Below the pieces are notes generated by a model. The model did not search any database. It saw nothing but the letters and a program-made list of their open reading frames with translations, and was not told the DNA's origin. Below are positions 44,585 to 56,493 of a stretch of DNA of 64,000 nucleotides, one piece after another (positions within the stretch are counted from its first letter, which is position 1; each line of letters opens with the position of its first letter). The position numbers and the translations under genes were made by a program. This stretch comes from Cheiracanthium punctorium (Eukaryota; Arthropoda; Arachnida; Araneae; Cheiracanthiidae). The stretch covers positions 279,741 through 343,740 of the forward strand of contig JAWZYV010013290.1 in assembly GCA_038373885.1 (NCBI GenBank), written 5' to 3'.

Positions 44585-45240
44585 GGATTTCGGTTAATTT
44601 TCGACCAAGATAGGGCGTAAACTTATGATCACATAACTTTGAGAATTTTCAGAATGTTTCCTCTAAAACTAGAATAAGAACTGACATTGCGATAAAATGT
44701 GAAAAGTTATTTAATTTTTTTTTAAATTTTATTAAACTTGACACTTTTTCAGAGAAAAAGCTATTTTCTCGAATTTTACCCAAGATGAGAAATAAATTTA
44801 CGATGATCATAATTATGAGAATTTTCAGAATGTTTCCTCAGAAACTAGATTGAGAACTGACATTGAGATAAATTTTGAAAAACAATTTAATTTTTTTTTT
44901 TTTTAATAGTGAAACTTGGCACTTTTTCAGAGGAAAACGTTTTTGATAGACTTTCACTTAAGATAAGAAATGAACTTATGATGCTAGAACTATGAAAATT
45001 TTTAGACTGTTTCTTCAGAAACCATACTGTGAACTGAAACAAATTTCAAATTTGAAAAGTTACTTCATTTTTTGAAAATAAAATTATTAAACATGCCACT
45101 TTTTCGGAGAAGTCTGCTTTTTGGTTAACTTTCACTACAGATAAAAAATAAACTTACATTCCTAGAACAATGAAATTTTTCAGAATATTTCTTCGGGAAC
45201 TGTACTATGGACTACTGCAAATTTAAAATCTGAATAAGCA
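44585..45240. repeat. ~177-bp tandem array, about four units
   Basis: GAGAATTTTCAGAATGTTTC-type blocks start near 44640, 44817, 44996 and 45172. Each unit also has an ACTTTTTCAGAG block and a T-rich tract. Confidence 0.75.
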
Positions 45241-45664
45241 GTCAGTTTTCATAAAAAGAAAGAAGGAAAAACATTGTTTTTTAAACTCAAATTCAAAATT
45301 GGCTGACTGAAAAATTTTCTTTCAAAAGTAACTTTGAAGTATAAATTTATAGATGTATTTAAAGAATGTTTTGAGGCCAAAAATGTACTGCATTTTACTT
45401 TTACAGATTTTATAATTGAAACTCGTAATTGTTTATGAAACATAATGAACATGACTTCTGATCAAGATTTAAAATAAAATTACAGCAGAAAAGCTACTGA
45501 AAAATTTATAATGGTTCTTCTGAAACTACTTTACGATGCTTTATGAACATTAAGTTTATAGGAGTAATTTAATTTAAAAAATCTGGAGTGACTCCACTCG
45601 ACTTTCCGAACACTTACGATTAAGATCATTACCAAGCATTTAAATAAATTTGAATCGATGAATA

Positions 45665-46225
45665 ATTCAAACATATATACCAAATTGAAACTCAATCGAA
45701 TGCACCGTTTAAACGCTTGCGCACTTTCAAGAATTTCTCCCCATATGCCATTATGCCATAATATAAAAGAAAGTTTTGTCGTAGCCCTTTAGGAGAACTA
45801 TAAGTCCTATACACACCAAAATCAATACCGGTCTTGCGACGGTGGTTTATAACATATATACCCAATTTGAGCTCAATAGAATTTACCGTTTAAACGCTAG
45901 CGCACTTTCAAGAAATTCCCCCTATAGGCCATAATGTAAAAGAAATCTTTGTCGTAGCCCTGTAGAAAAACTAGAAGTCCTATACACACCAAAATCAATA
46001 CCGGTCTTGCAACGGTGGTTTATAACATATATACCCAATTTGAGCTCAATCGAATCTAACGTTTAAACGCTAGCGCACTTTCAAGAAATTCCCCCATAGG
46101 CCATAATGTAAAAGAAATCTTTGTCGTAGCCCTGTAGAAAAACTATAAGTCCTATACACACCAAAATCAATACCGGTCTTGCGACGGTGGTTTATGACAT
46201 ATATATCCAATTTGAGCTCAATCGA
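45665..46225. repeat. ~173-bp tandem array, about three units
   Basis: AATCAATACCGGTCTTGC recurs around 45820, 45992 and 46164. Each unit contains AATTTGAGCTCAATCGAAT and AAACGCTAGCGCACTTTC. A (CA)n tract follows at about 46262-46290. Confidence 0.8.
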
Positions 46226-47386
46226 ATGCTCCGTTCAGTAGCTATCGTGTTCACTCACAACCACACAAACACACACACACACACACACATACACACATAC
46301 ATCTCGTAAAAATAGCATAAATGGATTCAGAAGCCCTCAATACGTGTAAAAACACCAAAATCTCGAAGTCGAATTTTTTCATGATTACAATACTTTCCTT
46401 ACATGGTACATGTTCGGAAAGTAAAAATAATTAAATAAAATGAAGATGATATTTCAGACGGAAATTCAAAGAATTTCAGCAGTTTTATCGCGTTTCAATC
46501 GAATTTCATTTGAAAAAATCAACTCGCGCTGATCTCTAATACTTACTACACTATTTTACATCAAGAAAAGTCCATTTTATGGTTTCAATTTTAAAGTTAT
46601 AATTATATTTCTAAAATTTTCCAGAGAAATTCTAAGAAATACAGCTGACAATTGTGTGCATTACATGAATAAAGATGGCGCGACATGTATGCTTGGACCC
46701 CCAAACCACCCATATTTCACGCTTTTCCCCTAGTGCCCGATTCGACTTTCGCTCGTCAGGTTAAACAGCCTTAAATGGTCTCCATCTGAGGCACTATCTG
46801 AGGCACTGAGACATCTATCCAGTTCTTTTATATCGATGTTTTCTCGATATAAAAGATTCGTATTCTCGTATTCTCCAGTTTTCAGCAGATGCCAGTACTG
46901 TTAAAAATAATCCTGACAATTTTACAAATAATATACAATTTTTACGGGAAATTTCTTTGCTAAATAGAAAAAGATTCTCGTGTAACTATGTCCTCCTTCA
47001 TTATTTTATCGAAATGAAATTGATTGTTTGTGAATCAAAACAACCAAAATGTCAGAGTTGTGTCCTCAAGGCGAGGACATCACGCATTAAACTGTTGAAG
47101 TCAGCCACTGATTCTTCGTCGAAAGCATTACTAAGAAACGGTAAGTGTTTTTCCAGGCTGTCATGAAGTCTTGCCAGATTCGTATAATAAACACAAACAG
47201 GCCGTTAGTGGTGATGTTTCACAAAAAGGAAGTAGACAACAGGACACACTTTGCGGTTATCTTGGCATTTATTAACACATCATACAAAAGGTAGACTACT
47301 TCAAAAAATAATTTTCCCGCGATGGCTGGCAGAGCCCCAAAGATAACGCCTTTTCTCAGGCAAGAACAAGGGCTAATCGCTCTTTT

Positions 47387-48423
47387 GGTACAGCTTTAGT
47401 ATGGTCCCTTTGGCGCGCTTTATTTTTGGCGACTTTTTTTGGCGCGATAAAGGATGCCAATATGGTAACCCCGCCGTCTGATGATCCGGAGCAGTAGATT
47501 CATCCGTGACGTCACGGTTTCGCTAACGTTTTCCTCCAGCGAATCGGGAGCGTTTGTTCCTTTATTAAACTTTTGGAGACCCCTTTGCCAGTATTTCGCG
47601 CGGTAGCTTCGAGTGGTGGAACCGCCATTACGCTTTATGGTTTTATTTTAGATTAAATTTTATTATTTAATTATTACTGAAATTTAAAATGGATGTTCAG
47701 GTTCATACTGACTGTTTATATGCAGTTTGTATGAATAAACATTCTTTTGATAGTACGTTTCAGGTTAATATTTTCGTTCTCGATTGTTTATTTGTTAAGG
47801 GTAGAAGCAACAAATAATTACGTTATTAATATTTTATACAGTGAAATAATTTTAGATATTTTGATTTTATTATTTCCATATTGCAATAATTTAGGGATTT
47901 TAATCAAGGTGTGATAAGCATTGTTTGTTTTTATTTGTTATTATTACCTTTGTTTATTTGTTAATGGTAGGAGCAACAAATAATTCCGTTATTAATATAA
48001 TATTTGATATTTTGATTTTATTATTTCAATATTGAAACAATTTAGCGATTTTAATTAAGGTATGAGATAAGCATTGTTCGTTATGATTTGAATTAGTTCT
48101 TTATTTTGCTTACGTAGTCTTTTGTCAGAATGCTAAAATGTATTTTAATTTTTTTGTCTTTTTTATTTGATATTTTTGTGAGGTATTGCCTTTAGAATAT
48201 TATTTGTTCGCATTGCTTAATTTAATCTACTAAAAAGAGAAAGGGGGGGTGTTGAAATAAATCATAGCAAAATTAACGGCGACGATCAATTATCTCGGAA
48301 CCAGCGCCATCCGATCCGCCATATTGCTTACAATTGGCATCGGCAAGGCAAACTTGGGTTGGCGACAAGATTTTGTCGCCAAATCAAAAAATCGCCAAAA
48401 AGGGACCATACTAAAGCTGTTCC
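47387..48423. mobile_element. 1.04 kb element, GG ends and 8-bp duplication
   Basis: GGTACAGCTTTAGTATGGTC and its near-complement end the element. GCTCTTTT is repeated exactly at 47379-47386 and 48424-48431. Inside the ends are GGCGACTTTTTTGGCGC-like blocks; the middle is AT-rich with a TTGTTAA/GGAGCAACAAATAATT pair. No transposase. An 8-bp duplication with GG-starting ends is compatible with Merlin; hAT is the alternative. Confidence 0.75.
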
Positions 48424-48660
48424 GCTCTTTTCTAAGCCTCAATCAAAACCGCCGCTTTTTCGATCAGCCGCTTTATTGGATCGAAAATCGATGGCACGAA
48501 CGCGATCCAATTAAGCGGTGGCTGCTGCATTATCTGTAAACCTTGTAGTTAATAAAAATACATATAGATGGCAGCACCAACCAGAATTTAGGTGCATCAA
48601 ACGATTCAGAATCAGCATTATTAGAATTTTTGAGCATTCGGAAGCCATAGAGCCGTAGCC

Positions 48661-48946
48661 CAGCGGTTCTCAACCTTTTAACGTCGTCCCCCCCCCGTCA
48701 CATTTTTCAGCATAGATTCAGATTTTAATCTTTAACAATTAACATTTAGTCGAATTTTCTACAAAATAATGCTATCAGTAAAGTTTGAATGAACATTTTA
48801 AGCGAAAATGGATATACTTTTGAGTAAAAATGAGAATAAATAAGTTGTTTTTTTTAAAACATGCATCACTACTTGCTCTTTGTTTTTTCTGGTGCCCCCC
48901 CCCCCCTCCTGCAAACGCTCTGCGCCCCACAAGTTGAGAAACGCTG
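48661..48946. mobile_element. hAT MITE, CAGCGGTTCTCAACC type
   Basis: CAGCGGTTCTCAACCTTTT and AAGTTGAGAAACGCTG ends. Flanks CCGTAGCC and CCATAGCC match at 7 of 8. Confidence 0.8.
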
Positions 48947-49455
48947 CCATAGCCAAAGCAATTTTCTCTAAACAATGTTCATTTGCTAATAAAATCTATT
49001 TTCAGATGTTTGTAAACATTAGAGGGGGAAGGTTTTATAGGGCAAGTCTAACAATTATGTTAAAAATGGTTTTTTCGGATGTGCAACTTCTTTTTTTTTT
49101 TTAAACAAGCTTCTTCCAATATTTTTTTATTTAATATTAATTATTAGTATATTTAAATAGTTTCTTTATTATAAATAAGAACAGTTAGAAGTTTTTAATT
49201 AAAAAAGTCATTAAAATACATTATTTCCAAGTACTTTTTTTAAATCATAAAAAGTACCAAACATCCTACAGTCTACAGGGATAAATTCGTCGAAAGAGCT
49301 CTAAACAGCGATCAATTTTTGAAACCAGAAGGAAAAATTTGAAATTTTCGGCGTCTCGAGTATATAGGACCAGGCCCTGATTACCGCACAGGCCAACTAG
49401 GTCCCGGCCTAGGGCCCGCAAATTTAAGTCCCCCCAAAATTATTAAAATAGTTTA
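48947..49455. other. AT-rich sequence, nothing recognised
   Basis: No supported feature. Confidence 0.4.
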
Positions 49456-49463
49456 AGTTCTAT

Positions 49464-49597
49464 CAGGGCCGTACCCAGAAAAAAATTTCGGGGAGGGGGG
49501 GGGGACCAAACGGTGAAAAAGGCTAAATTTTTCACAAAAAGGCTTCATCATTATTGTTTTGTTACCAAAATTTTAAATTTCGGGTTACCTGGATTTG
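49464..49597. mobile_element. hAT-like MITE, CAGGGCCGTACCC family
   Basis: Same left end and interior as 25372-25500. AGTTCTAT is repeated exactly at 49456-49463 and 49598-49605. The right end is diverged. Confidence 0.75.
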
Positions 49598-49653
49598 AGT
49601 TCTATTCCTAAAAAAATGAGTTATGCGCTAAATTTTTAACGGTAATGAAAATA

Positions 49654-50056
49654 TTAGGTTGTAACGAAAGTTTCCCGCCACGCAAATTTCGTCAGCACAC
49701 AGTTTGCGTTGGCGTATTTGCTCATATTTTGTCGCACGATTTTTGGCATTTGAAAGAAAGAGGCTTACTTTATAACACTGTGTTGTGAAATCTGTAAAAA
49801 AATATAGTAATCATTAAGTATAAGGTGTCCCAAATGGAACTATCACTCTAGAGGATTAGAACCATCCTTTACTTCCACTTGTGTTGCAAAAAGTCAGCTA
49901 CATAATATCAACGAATTAGGAGTACAGCTTTAAGTACTATTGTTGTATCATGTGACACTGTGCAGGTTTGGTACCGAAAGTTCAAAAACAGTTATCTAAG
50001 GAGTTAGAAGTTAGTTTTTCAGGCAGATATGGCGGAAAAATTTCGTTACAACCTGA
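49654..50056. mobile_element. Mariner relic, internally deleted
   Basis: TA-flanked AGGTTGTAACGAAAGTTT ends as in 26177-26757, with a shorter interior. Confidence 0.75.
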
Positions 50057-51310
50057 TAGATAGAGCGATCATTTTGTCAAAAGGGTTTGTTTACGCTATA
50101 TTCAGGGATAAAGCAAACGTCATATTAACATTCCAAGAATTACACCGTGGAGTATTCATTGTCGTGACGTTATTCGATTCTGAACCATGATTTCTGCATT
50201 AAAAGCTAAAAATTTGTGAACTTTTAGTTAAAACTTTTTGTATAGGAGAGAGTTTGTAGCTAAAGCACCCCCCCCCCTTATGTGTGAAATAGCGCGGAAA
50301 TGCTGGTATCACTGGTATGACCAACAAGAAATGACCGCACAGGAGCACCACAAAAGTGCTAGTCCTAGGGCCTCCGAATGTCTTAGCCGGGCGTGCGTAC
50401 GGGCGAATGTCTGTACGTACGTAATCAATGTCTTTTCAGTATCAGTATCATTTTTCAGTACTACAAAAAATTTCATAAAAAAGCATAAAGGCAAAAATTA
50501 TTAATTCAATAAATACACGCATATTCAGTGATTGACCCTTTTGCATCAGTTTTGCAAGCTTTCACATATCAGAAAAAATCTATTATTTCATTAATTTTGA
50601 AAAATTTTGTATTTAAAAAAAAAACAGACTTTGAATTGAAAATATTTGTTTTTGTATAAGTTTTGCAGACTTATGCCAAAAATATCTATTCATTTGTGTA
50701 TCTCTTATATATTATAAAATCCCCTCCCCCATCCTAATTAAATTAATAAACAGAAAAATATTATTCATAAAACTGCTATTATTTTTTTTTAAATGGACAA
50801 TTTCAAAGTATTATACTGCTGTTTCAATTTGATTATTGGGCCGTATTTTAAAGTGTTCATATTAGCATTATACTACTACTAACATGTACAAAAGGTTTTC
50901 TATTTACATAGTGTTACTTTTTATGTTATACATTTATAAGGGGCCATATTAAAGAAATATTATGGTGATGCTGTTTGGAGCTTTAAATAACGTTGGATTT
51001 TTCTTCCCGAGCGATACATTTCTTTTCCTGGCTTCTGGATATCCACTGTTACATCCAGGTGCAAAGCAGTGACTCGCTCGACCCATATTCTATCAAAATA
51101 ATTTATTTTATAAAAAAAAATATAGCTCATTCACAATCAAAACAACGCTAAATCCGTATTCAAGCGGTGCGCTGCGCCCCCTGCCGGTGAAAATGGATCC
51201 TGGTCCGTTTTCCCGCCTGATCGCCCATTCCCGATGATTCTCCTTAGAGCTTCATGGTACTAACACTACTCTATCGTATACATTTTGTGCATGAGAAAAT
51301 AAGCAAGGTA
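50057..51310. other. Unassigned AT-rich sequence
   Basis: Poly-C at about 50269-50278. No exon seen. Confidence 0.4.
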
Positions 51311-51314
51311 TTTT

Positions 51315-52080
51315 TAGTTCCAATCTACAGGGCAGTTTATATACAGGACCAAAGAATTTCAATACATTAATGTCAATGGACATTTTCAATGTCTGTAGTC
51401 AGTCATTGTTTGATCCAAGACCAAAATCTCGCCATTTGTTATCCACCTCGGTGGGGAAAGTTTTCGATAACGAATAAATCGAGCCTTCTCTTCTCATGGC
51501 GTCACAATCCGAGAAATATCCAATGTGCTCTAGCACGATCCTATCGTGATTGTTTCACTGTCCTATTCACTATCAGAAATAATGCTGTTTTTCCCGACGC
51601 GTTCGATGAAGGCGAAAGCTTTCATTCCGGTACCGGAGAGCACAAGATGGATGAGTTTTTATTGTGTGTATCACGGAGTGTCGAGTGCTTTCAGAAAAGG
51701 ACCCTCTCCCTGCTAGCACGGTGGGCCAGTCCAAAACCGGCTTCCACACTGGATGGATGTCTCCGGAGTCTTCGAAAATTCTAAGGACAATGCCTTCGTT
51801 TAAGAAAAAGGGGAGAAAGCCGCGTGTTTTGATGGGTTGAACGGTCTGAGGAGTATGCGCAGAAATACTCGCTTGTTTTTTTCGACACTCATCGTGCTAG
51901 CACCAAAAGGAGAGTCGGGGCTATTTATCCGAGGTATTTGACTATCCGAGAGCGAGAAATATCCGTCACGGATATTCTGCGACACCATGGTGGTAGAGCC
52001 CCTGGTCCCGCTCCACGGTTTGCCAGAGAGCATTATTAACAACAACAACAACAACAAGAATATTATTGCCAGTAAAATCT
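51315..52080. other. Repeat fragment and GC-balanced unassigned sequence
   Basis: 51315-51440 matches the 6000-6860 repeat family. 51450-52020 is GC-balanced with partly open frames on both strands (51389-51784 plus, 51800-52057 minus), but no splice sites or recognisable domain. It directly follows the donor of the minus-strand exon at 52087 and may hold intronic regulatory sequence. Confidence 0.35.
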
Positions 52081-52086
52081 ACTTAC

Positions 52087-52153
52087 CGGTCTCCGAAGAA
52101 ACGTAAAGACTTAAGTATGCCACAATTAAGGCAGGAACTAGGAGACGTCTCAT
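52087..52153 (-). CDS. Signal-peptide exon of the membrane-protein gene
   Basis: From an ATG at 52153-52151, 22 codons encode MRRLLVPALIVAYLSLYVSS plus ET. This is a classic n-region, hydrophobic core and small-residue cleavage pattern. The donor ACCG|GTAAGT leaves phase 1. Joining to the exon ending at 15784 (which starts with two bases) restores the frame with Gly and adds an extracellular region, one membrane span and a basic tail, 148 residues in all. A signal peptide is what such a type I protein would need. The upstream TATATATA is too close to the ATG to be a clear TATA box. Intermediate exons or a different partner remain possible. Confidence 0.6.
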
Positions 52154-52685
52154 GTCGTATATATACTATATTATGTACGTACGATCTTCGAAAAATAATC
52201 TGGCTCTTCAGGTCAGACAATGGTGGTCTTCTGAACAACTCAAAAAGGGGTTTGAAGTGATTCCAGCACCTCTCAGAAAAGAGAAATGCAAAGTGATTGA
52301 TAAGAAGCGACCGCCACACCTTATCAATTATTGATAAGGTATCCAATTCGATTCAAAAAGTCGAGATAAAACTTAAAACATTTCCATGTTTTTTTCTCCA
52401 AATGTAAGATTTGTTTAGAGGAGTGCTCTGTTGTTTTTTAGAGTGTTTCCGAACCAGAACTAATAAGATAGTGATTAGGTTATGAGAGTTATCAGTAGGT
52501 AATTTTAAAATTATATGAATTTATCAACGTGAATTAAAATAAGAGAACGAATTCAAAGTATTATTTTTCAAAAGCATTTTTTTAAAATTTTTCTTTAACT
52601 ATTGTAAACTGTAACAGTGGGCCAACGTTATGTTTCAGAAAAAATTTGAAATATATGTGTGAAATTTTAAGCAAATCAAGAAAGA
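52154..52685. other. Upstream of the minus-strand exon; unassigned
   Basis: AT-rich, with a TTATCAATTATTGATAA palindrome at about 52319-52335. No distinct promoter element could be assigned. Confidence 0.35.
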
Positions 52686-52686
52686 A

Positions 52687-52965
52687 AAAGGGGTTTATTA
52701 TATTCCTTGTGGATCTTGTGATTTGGGCTATTTTCGCCAGACCAGAAGAGCTCTCAAATTTAGGCTCAAAGAGCACGTGAGATATGTTTCCAAGCACGAG
52801 CTTTCCAAATCTTCTATTGCCTCACGTTGTTGGAATTCTAATCATTGTTTTCAGGTTTCTAAATCTAAGATCTTGTGCACGTGCACTCCTATGTGTTTGT
52901 CCCATCTAGATTTTTTGGAAGGTTTTTTCCATTACCCTGCACTTCGAACATCTTGTGAACGATAG
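52687..52965 (+). pseudogene. Penelope-like element 3' coding end, GIY-YIG remnant
   Basis: The open reading GVYYIPCGSCDLGYFRQTRR, ALKFRLKEHVRYV, SSIASRCWNSNHCF matches the GIY-YIG endonuclease pattern of Penelope-like retroelements (IPC, YIGQT-R, RLKEH, NH). The expected YIG is YFR, so the active site is probably lost. The reverse transcriptase upstream is missing, as in 5'-truncated copies. Confidence 0.75.
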
Positions 52966-53580
52966 TTCTTCCGATCCTTTTGTTCATTCTGCTTGGAAGC
53001 TGTTGTTGTAAAGTTTTATTTACTTTCTTCCTCTATCCCTCTCCCCCTTCCCTCTTTTCTTCTGCTGCTAGTTTTTTTTTCTTTCATTCGTTTTATTTGA
53101 TATAGTTTTTGCTATTGTGTGTGTTTTTCCTTTATGTTGATTATTAAAAAAATGTGATGTTCTATAAGTATAAAAGCAACAAAAAACTATCATTTGTCTT
53201 TTTTTGTCACTTTTTGTTTTTGTTCTTTTGTGTGTGCGTGCATGTGTTCTTTTTTTTTTGGTTATTTCTATTTATTTATTTATTTTTTGTTGGTCCATAT
53301 TTCTTCTTTCCTACTTTCTTTTTTACCCCCCCCCTTTCGCCTTCTTTTTTTCTCCGTAGTTTCTCGTTTTTTCTTTTTTCCCAAGTGGCAACATGCTTGT
53401 TTTGTTTATCTTCCAGTTCCCATTGTTTGGTGAGACGTAGTGTGAAAGCTGAAAAAGACTGAAAAAAATTTCGGTCGAAACGGTTGTACCTTCGAATAGG
53501 TATCGTTGAATGTATGTTTTCTACACAAAATTTTTATTTATTTTGTTTTAACAGCAGTATTTTGAGTGTTTTTCTGTAAC
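52966..53580 (+). mobile_element. Penelope-like element 3' tail
   Basis: T-rich 3' region with a GTGGCAACAT block and CAGTATTTTGAGTGTTTTT near its end, shared (inverted) with 58377-58725 and its flank. Long hydrophobic frames here are T-tract translations, not genes. Confidence 0.65.
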
Positions 53581-53704
53581 TAGCCCCCTTTAAAATAATT
53601 GGTGTAGTTAAAAATTCACTTTATAATGCAGAAAACTTTATAATAATTCACTAGTATTTTATTTTACTTTTTTTTATTAATTTGTTTGTACTTCTATCAT
53701 TATA

Positions 53705-54540
53705 TACAGGGTTGTCCAAATTAAACTTCCCCAACTCAGAGGCCTGTGCAAGATGTTGTATGGGCCATAATGGGATGAAATTTTGAAAACAGACACTTCA
53801 GATCACGCGCTCGTGATTTATTAAAAAAAAAAAAAAAATATTAGTACAAGATGTTGCCGATAGGTGGCGCTGCAGATCAACAAGACGTTCTACAGATGTT
53901 CTATATGTGTGCCATGGTCGAATAGAGCATATCAACAGCACGAGAAACAAAACAGTTGGCACACTGACAACACCGTGTGGCGATTGGCTAGTGGCGTCCA
54001 CGACCGCCAAAGTAACGTCTTGAACGCGTGCAGAATCCACAACATGCCGTCCTCTACCTGGTGAAATTCCCAGCTGTCCGGTTCTTTCGAACTTCTTCAT
54101 CCTGTTTCGTAAAGCGCGTGGTGTCATTGGTCCTCGGCGTAAGTTCTTCAGCCGATAGAATGCTCTGATCGCAGCACAGGAGTTCTCGTCATTCTGGTAG
54201 AAAAGTTTGCACTAACAGAGCTTTGTCTTTCAAAGTCGTCATTGTGCATCAGCGAGCTGGAAACAACTGCCTGTGCAAGGCCTGTCTTCCACTTTTGTAG
54301 GGCTCGTCTTTTGGATACGTGGCGCAGAAGCTTTATTTCTGCAAATCACGTTGGTGCAATATGCAAATTACTAGTGTTACAGCGCCATCTATCGGCGACT
54401 TCTTGTACTAATTTTTTTTTTAAATAAATCGCGAGCGCGTGATCTGAAGTGTCTGTTTTCAAAATTTCGTCACATTATGACCTATACAACATCCTGCACA
54501 AGCCTCTGAGTTGGGGAAGTTTAATTTGGACAACCCTGTA
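53705..54540. mobile_element. Tc1/mariner-type element with ~170-bp inverted ends
   Basis: TACAGGGTTGTCCAAATTAA and TTAATTTGGACAACCCTGTA ends. Pairing continues through GAAGTGTCTGTTTTCAAAAT to CGCCATCTATCGGC. The interior encodes a broken transposase start on the minus strand. Confidence 0.88.
53950..54242 (-). pseudogene. Transposase N-terminal fragment, frameshifted
   Basis: Minus strand: MTTLKDKALLVQTF, a frameshift, then QNDENSCAAIRAFYRLKNLR, RGPMTPRALRNRMKKFERTG and SPGRGRHVV. This is the helix-turn-helix start of an arthropod transposase. It runs into the inverted end without a catalytic domain. Confidence 0.7.
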
Positions 54541-55230
54541 TTCTATTTTCTTGTGTTAGCCTAAAAGCTTATTAAAGCTTAACAGCTGACGTTAACTTTA
54601 CGTCAGCAGCATTAAGTTAGCTTTAACATTCTTTAAAAACTGATGAAAATTAGCACTTCGATTTTTTTATCATTATTATTACTGTTGTTGATTTGAATTA
54701 TATAGTGAGAGAAAACGAGGTTTAGTCGTTAAACTTTCAAAACTTAGTTTCTATAAGTAGATCAGCTTTCATCACAAAATTTAATGCATTTGAAATTTGC
54801 ACATATCGCTTTTACTCACGGTAACGCTAACGTTAAATGCCGTTGGACAATACAGCGCATGCGCACGCATAAAATCCGAAACGTGGTTGGTCAGAATACT
54901 CCGTATAGCGGATAGCACACTTGCGTTAAGGTGGGAAGTTTCGAGCGAATCATGGAACTTACTTTACATGTGCGCGTGCGCTGAGAGCCGTGCTTATGGG
55001 GTGGCAAAATGGGCAACCGCCCAGGGCCTCTGAAATTTAAGGCTGCTAAAAAACTGCTGAATTTATGGATATCAAGTAGTCAAACTCGCTTCCTGGCATA
55101 GAACAGAAAACTGCACATCAGTTAGCAAAGCCAACAAAAGATACGGAGTTTGCAATTTCGTGTATAGCTTTCTTTTTCAAATTTACAGCGTAGTAAATAG
55201 CTAGAATGCAGCTTTTACACTATGGGAACG
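54541..55230. other. Unassigned sequence
   Basis: 54805-54855 (ACTCACGGTAACGCTAACGT) is related to 56570-56625, inverted. No gene seen. Confidence 0.4.
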
Positions 55231-55239
55231 TATTGCAGT

Positions 55240-56191
55240 CATAAGCGTAAAGTTTTCAAAATTATTGGGGGGGGGCCGGAACCCCACAACCACATATATT
55301 CACGTCAGTGGAGTAGCCAAGGGGGCGGGTTTACCCCCCATAAGGAATTTTTTGCCATGCAAAATGTATATTCCTCACTCCCTTATCATACACCAGTACC
55401 GTATACATATATGTGAGTTGCATAAGTCGTACCCCACCCCCTTCCCCATGAAAAATTTCTGGCTACGCCACTGATTTACGTACATATAACTTACTCTTAA
55501 CTGCCAACTACTACGAAATAGAATTAACCACTTTTTCTACATGATTTTTCGGCTTAAAATATAGCAAAATTTTTGTGCTGCGAGCGCGAGCTGGTTACTA
55601 TTTTGAAAAAAATAATTAAAAAATATACTGTTTACAAAATGTGGTTCATTATATTCCGTAGTAGTTGGCAGCTATGACTTACTATGTATAAGTGTAAATT
55701 ATTGGAGGCGCCCATAAAGTGGCTCTATGGGTCCATAGAATTCTACACCTATGTAAGGTAAGTATCCATGTTAGTATCTTTCTGCCATGTTATAAGTTAA
55801 AAATAGAAGCAAAGAAAAAAATCCAATGGGAAAAAAAAACATTTTCGATGAGATAGTGCATTTTAGACACATCTGAACTTTTCTTCATTTCATACTTTAC
55901 ATTGCATAATCTGATTTTAATGAACCAGAGCCTGGCGAGGGCAGCTTATTAGTAACATTGTGTGTTATATGGCATCACAATGAATACTAAATCATGATTG
56001 AAACCAAAAGAAGAAAATTTTTAAAAGTAAAGGTTTTTTTAAAACGTTTGTAAATGGCGTAAAACACTTTTTTATGTCAGTATAAATTATTTTTCTGTAT
56101 TTAGTGGTAAATTATTGGGTGGGCTCAGCCCCTATTCACAATTTATTGGGGGGACTCGAGCCCCACGGGCCCATATAACTCTACGCCTATG
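55240..56191. mobile_element. hAT element with perfect 8-bp duplication
   Basis: CATAAGCGTAAAGTTTTC and ATATAACTCTACGCCTATG ends. ATTGCAGT at 55232-55239 and 56192-56199. The interior repeats an AATTATTGGGGGG/CCCATA motif. It contains the smaller element at 55306-55473. Confidence 0.82.
55306..55473. mobile_element. hAT MITE nested in 55240-56191
   Basis: CAGTGGAGTAGCCAAGG and CTGGCTACGCCACTG ends. Flanks ATTCACGT and ATTTACGT match at 7 of 8. Confidence 0.8.
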
Positions 56192-56321
56192 ATTGCAGTA
56201 AAATCGTAATTAATCGAATTTACTTAATTAGTCAGTAGCAGCAGCGAGTTTTTTACGGGAGGGCGGGGGAGGTCAAGAGCCACAATTTAGTGAGTAGACA
56301 AATGTGTATGCTGCAGTTTTT

Positions 56322-56493
56322 GGTACTTACGTATTATCCAGGCGGTCATTCCCACCAAATTATTTTTTCGTAAAATGTGCCGGCAAACTGTTGCCAATCA
56401 TATTCGGAACCATCAATAATTTCATGTGTCCGGCATTTATATGGGTGAAAAATCGCTCGTTTTGGCGGAACGCCGGGATAATATGTAAGAGCC
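56322..56493. mobile_element. 172-bp relative of the 3519-3893 element
   Basis: GGTACTTACGTATTATCC to GGATAATATGTAAGAGCC. Flanks CAGTTTTT and CAATTTTT match at 7 of 8. Confidence 0.7.

Larger units (their letters stand above)
44559..46774. mobile_element. 2.2 kb TTAA element carrying two tandem arrays
   Basis: TTAAGGCTGTTCTACCTG at the left and CAGGTTAAACAGCCTTAA at the right, inverted with two mismatches. TTAA is the target site. No transposase frame; the interior is made of two different tandem arrays. piggyBac-like by target and end structure. Confidence 0.8.
44443..47100. mobile_element. Diverged family 2 TTAA MITE, split
   Basis: The left part 44443-44558 (CCAATGCTGGAAAAAGGGCA, GCTCGATTTAACTATCAGC) and right part 46775-47100 (CAGATGCCAGTACTGTTAAA, TTTTTACGGGAAAT) belong to family 2. 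The element 44559-46774 is inserted between. Confidence 0.7.
15785..52086 (-). other. Predicted 36.3 kb intron holding the protease gene
   Basis: Donor ACCG|GTAAGT at 52086-52081 and the acceptor ending at 15785 (minus strand) are phase-compatible (1 base + 2 bases, making Gly). If correct, the complete plus-strand protease gene lies inside this intron. Extra small exons between cannot be excluded. Confidence 0.5.

Noticed and set aside
51389..51784. 131-codon plus-strand frame
   Set aside because: It begins inside a dispersed repeat shared with 6000-6860, has no recognisable domain and no splice support.
53154..53462. Phe-rich frame resembling membrane segments
   Set aside because: T-rich tail of a Penelope-like element; the inverted relative at 58385-58718 gives the same artefact.
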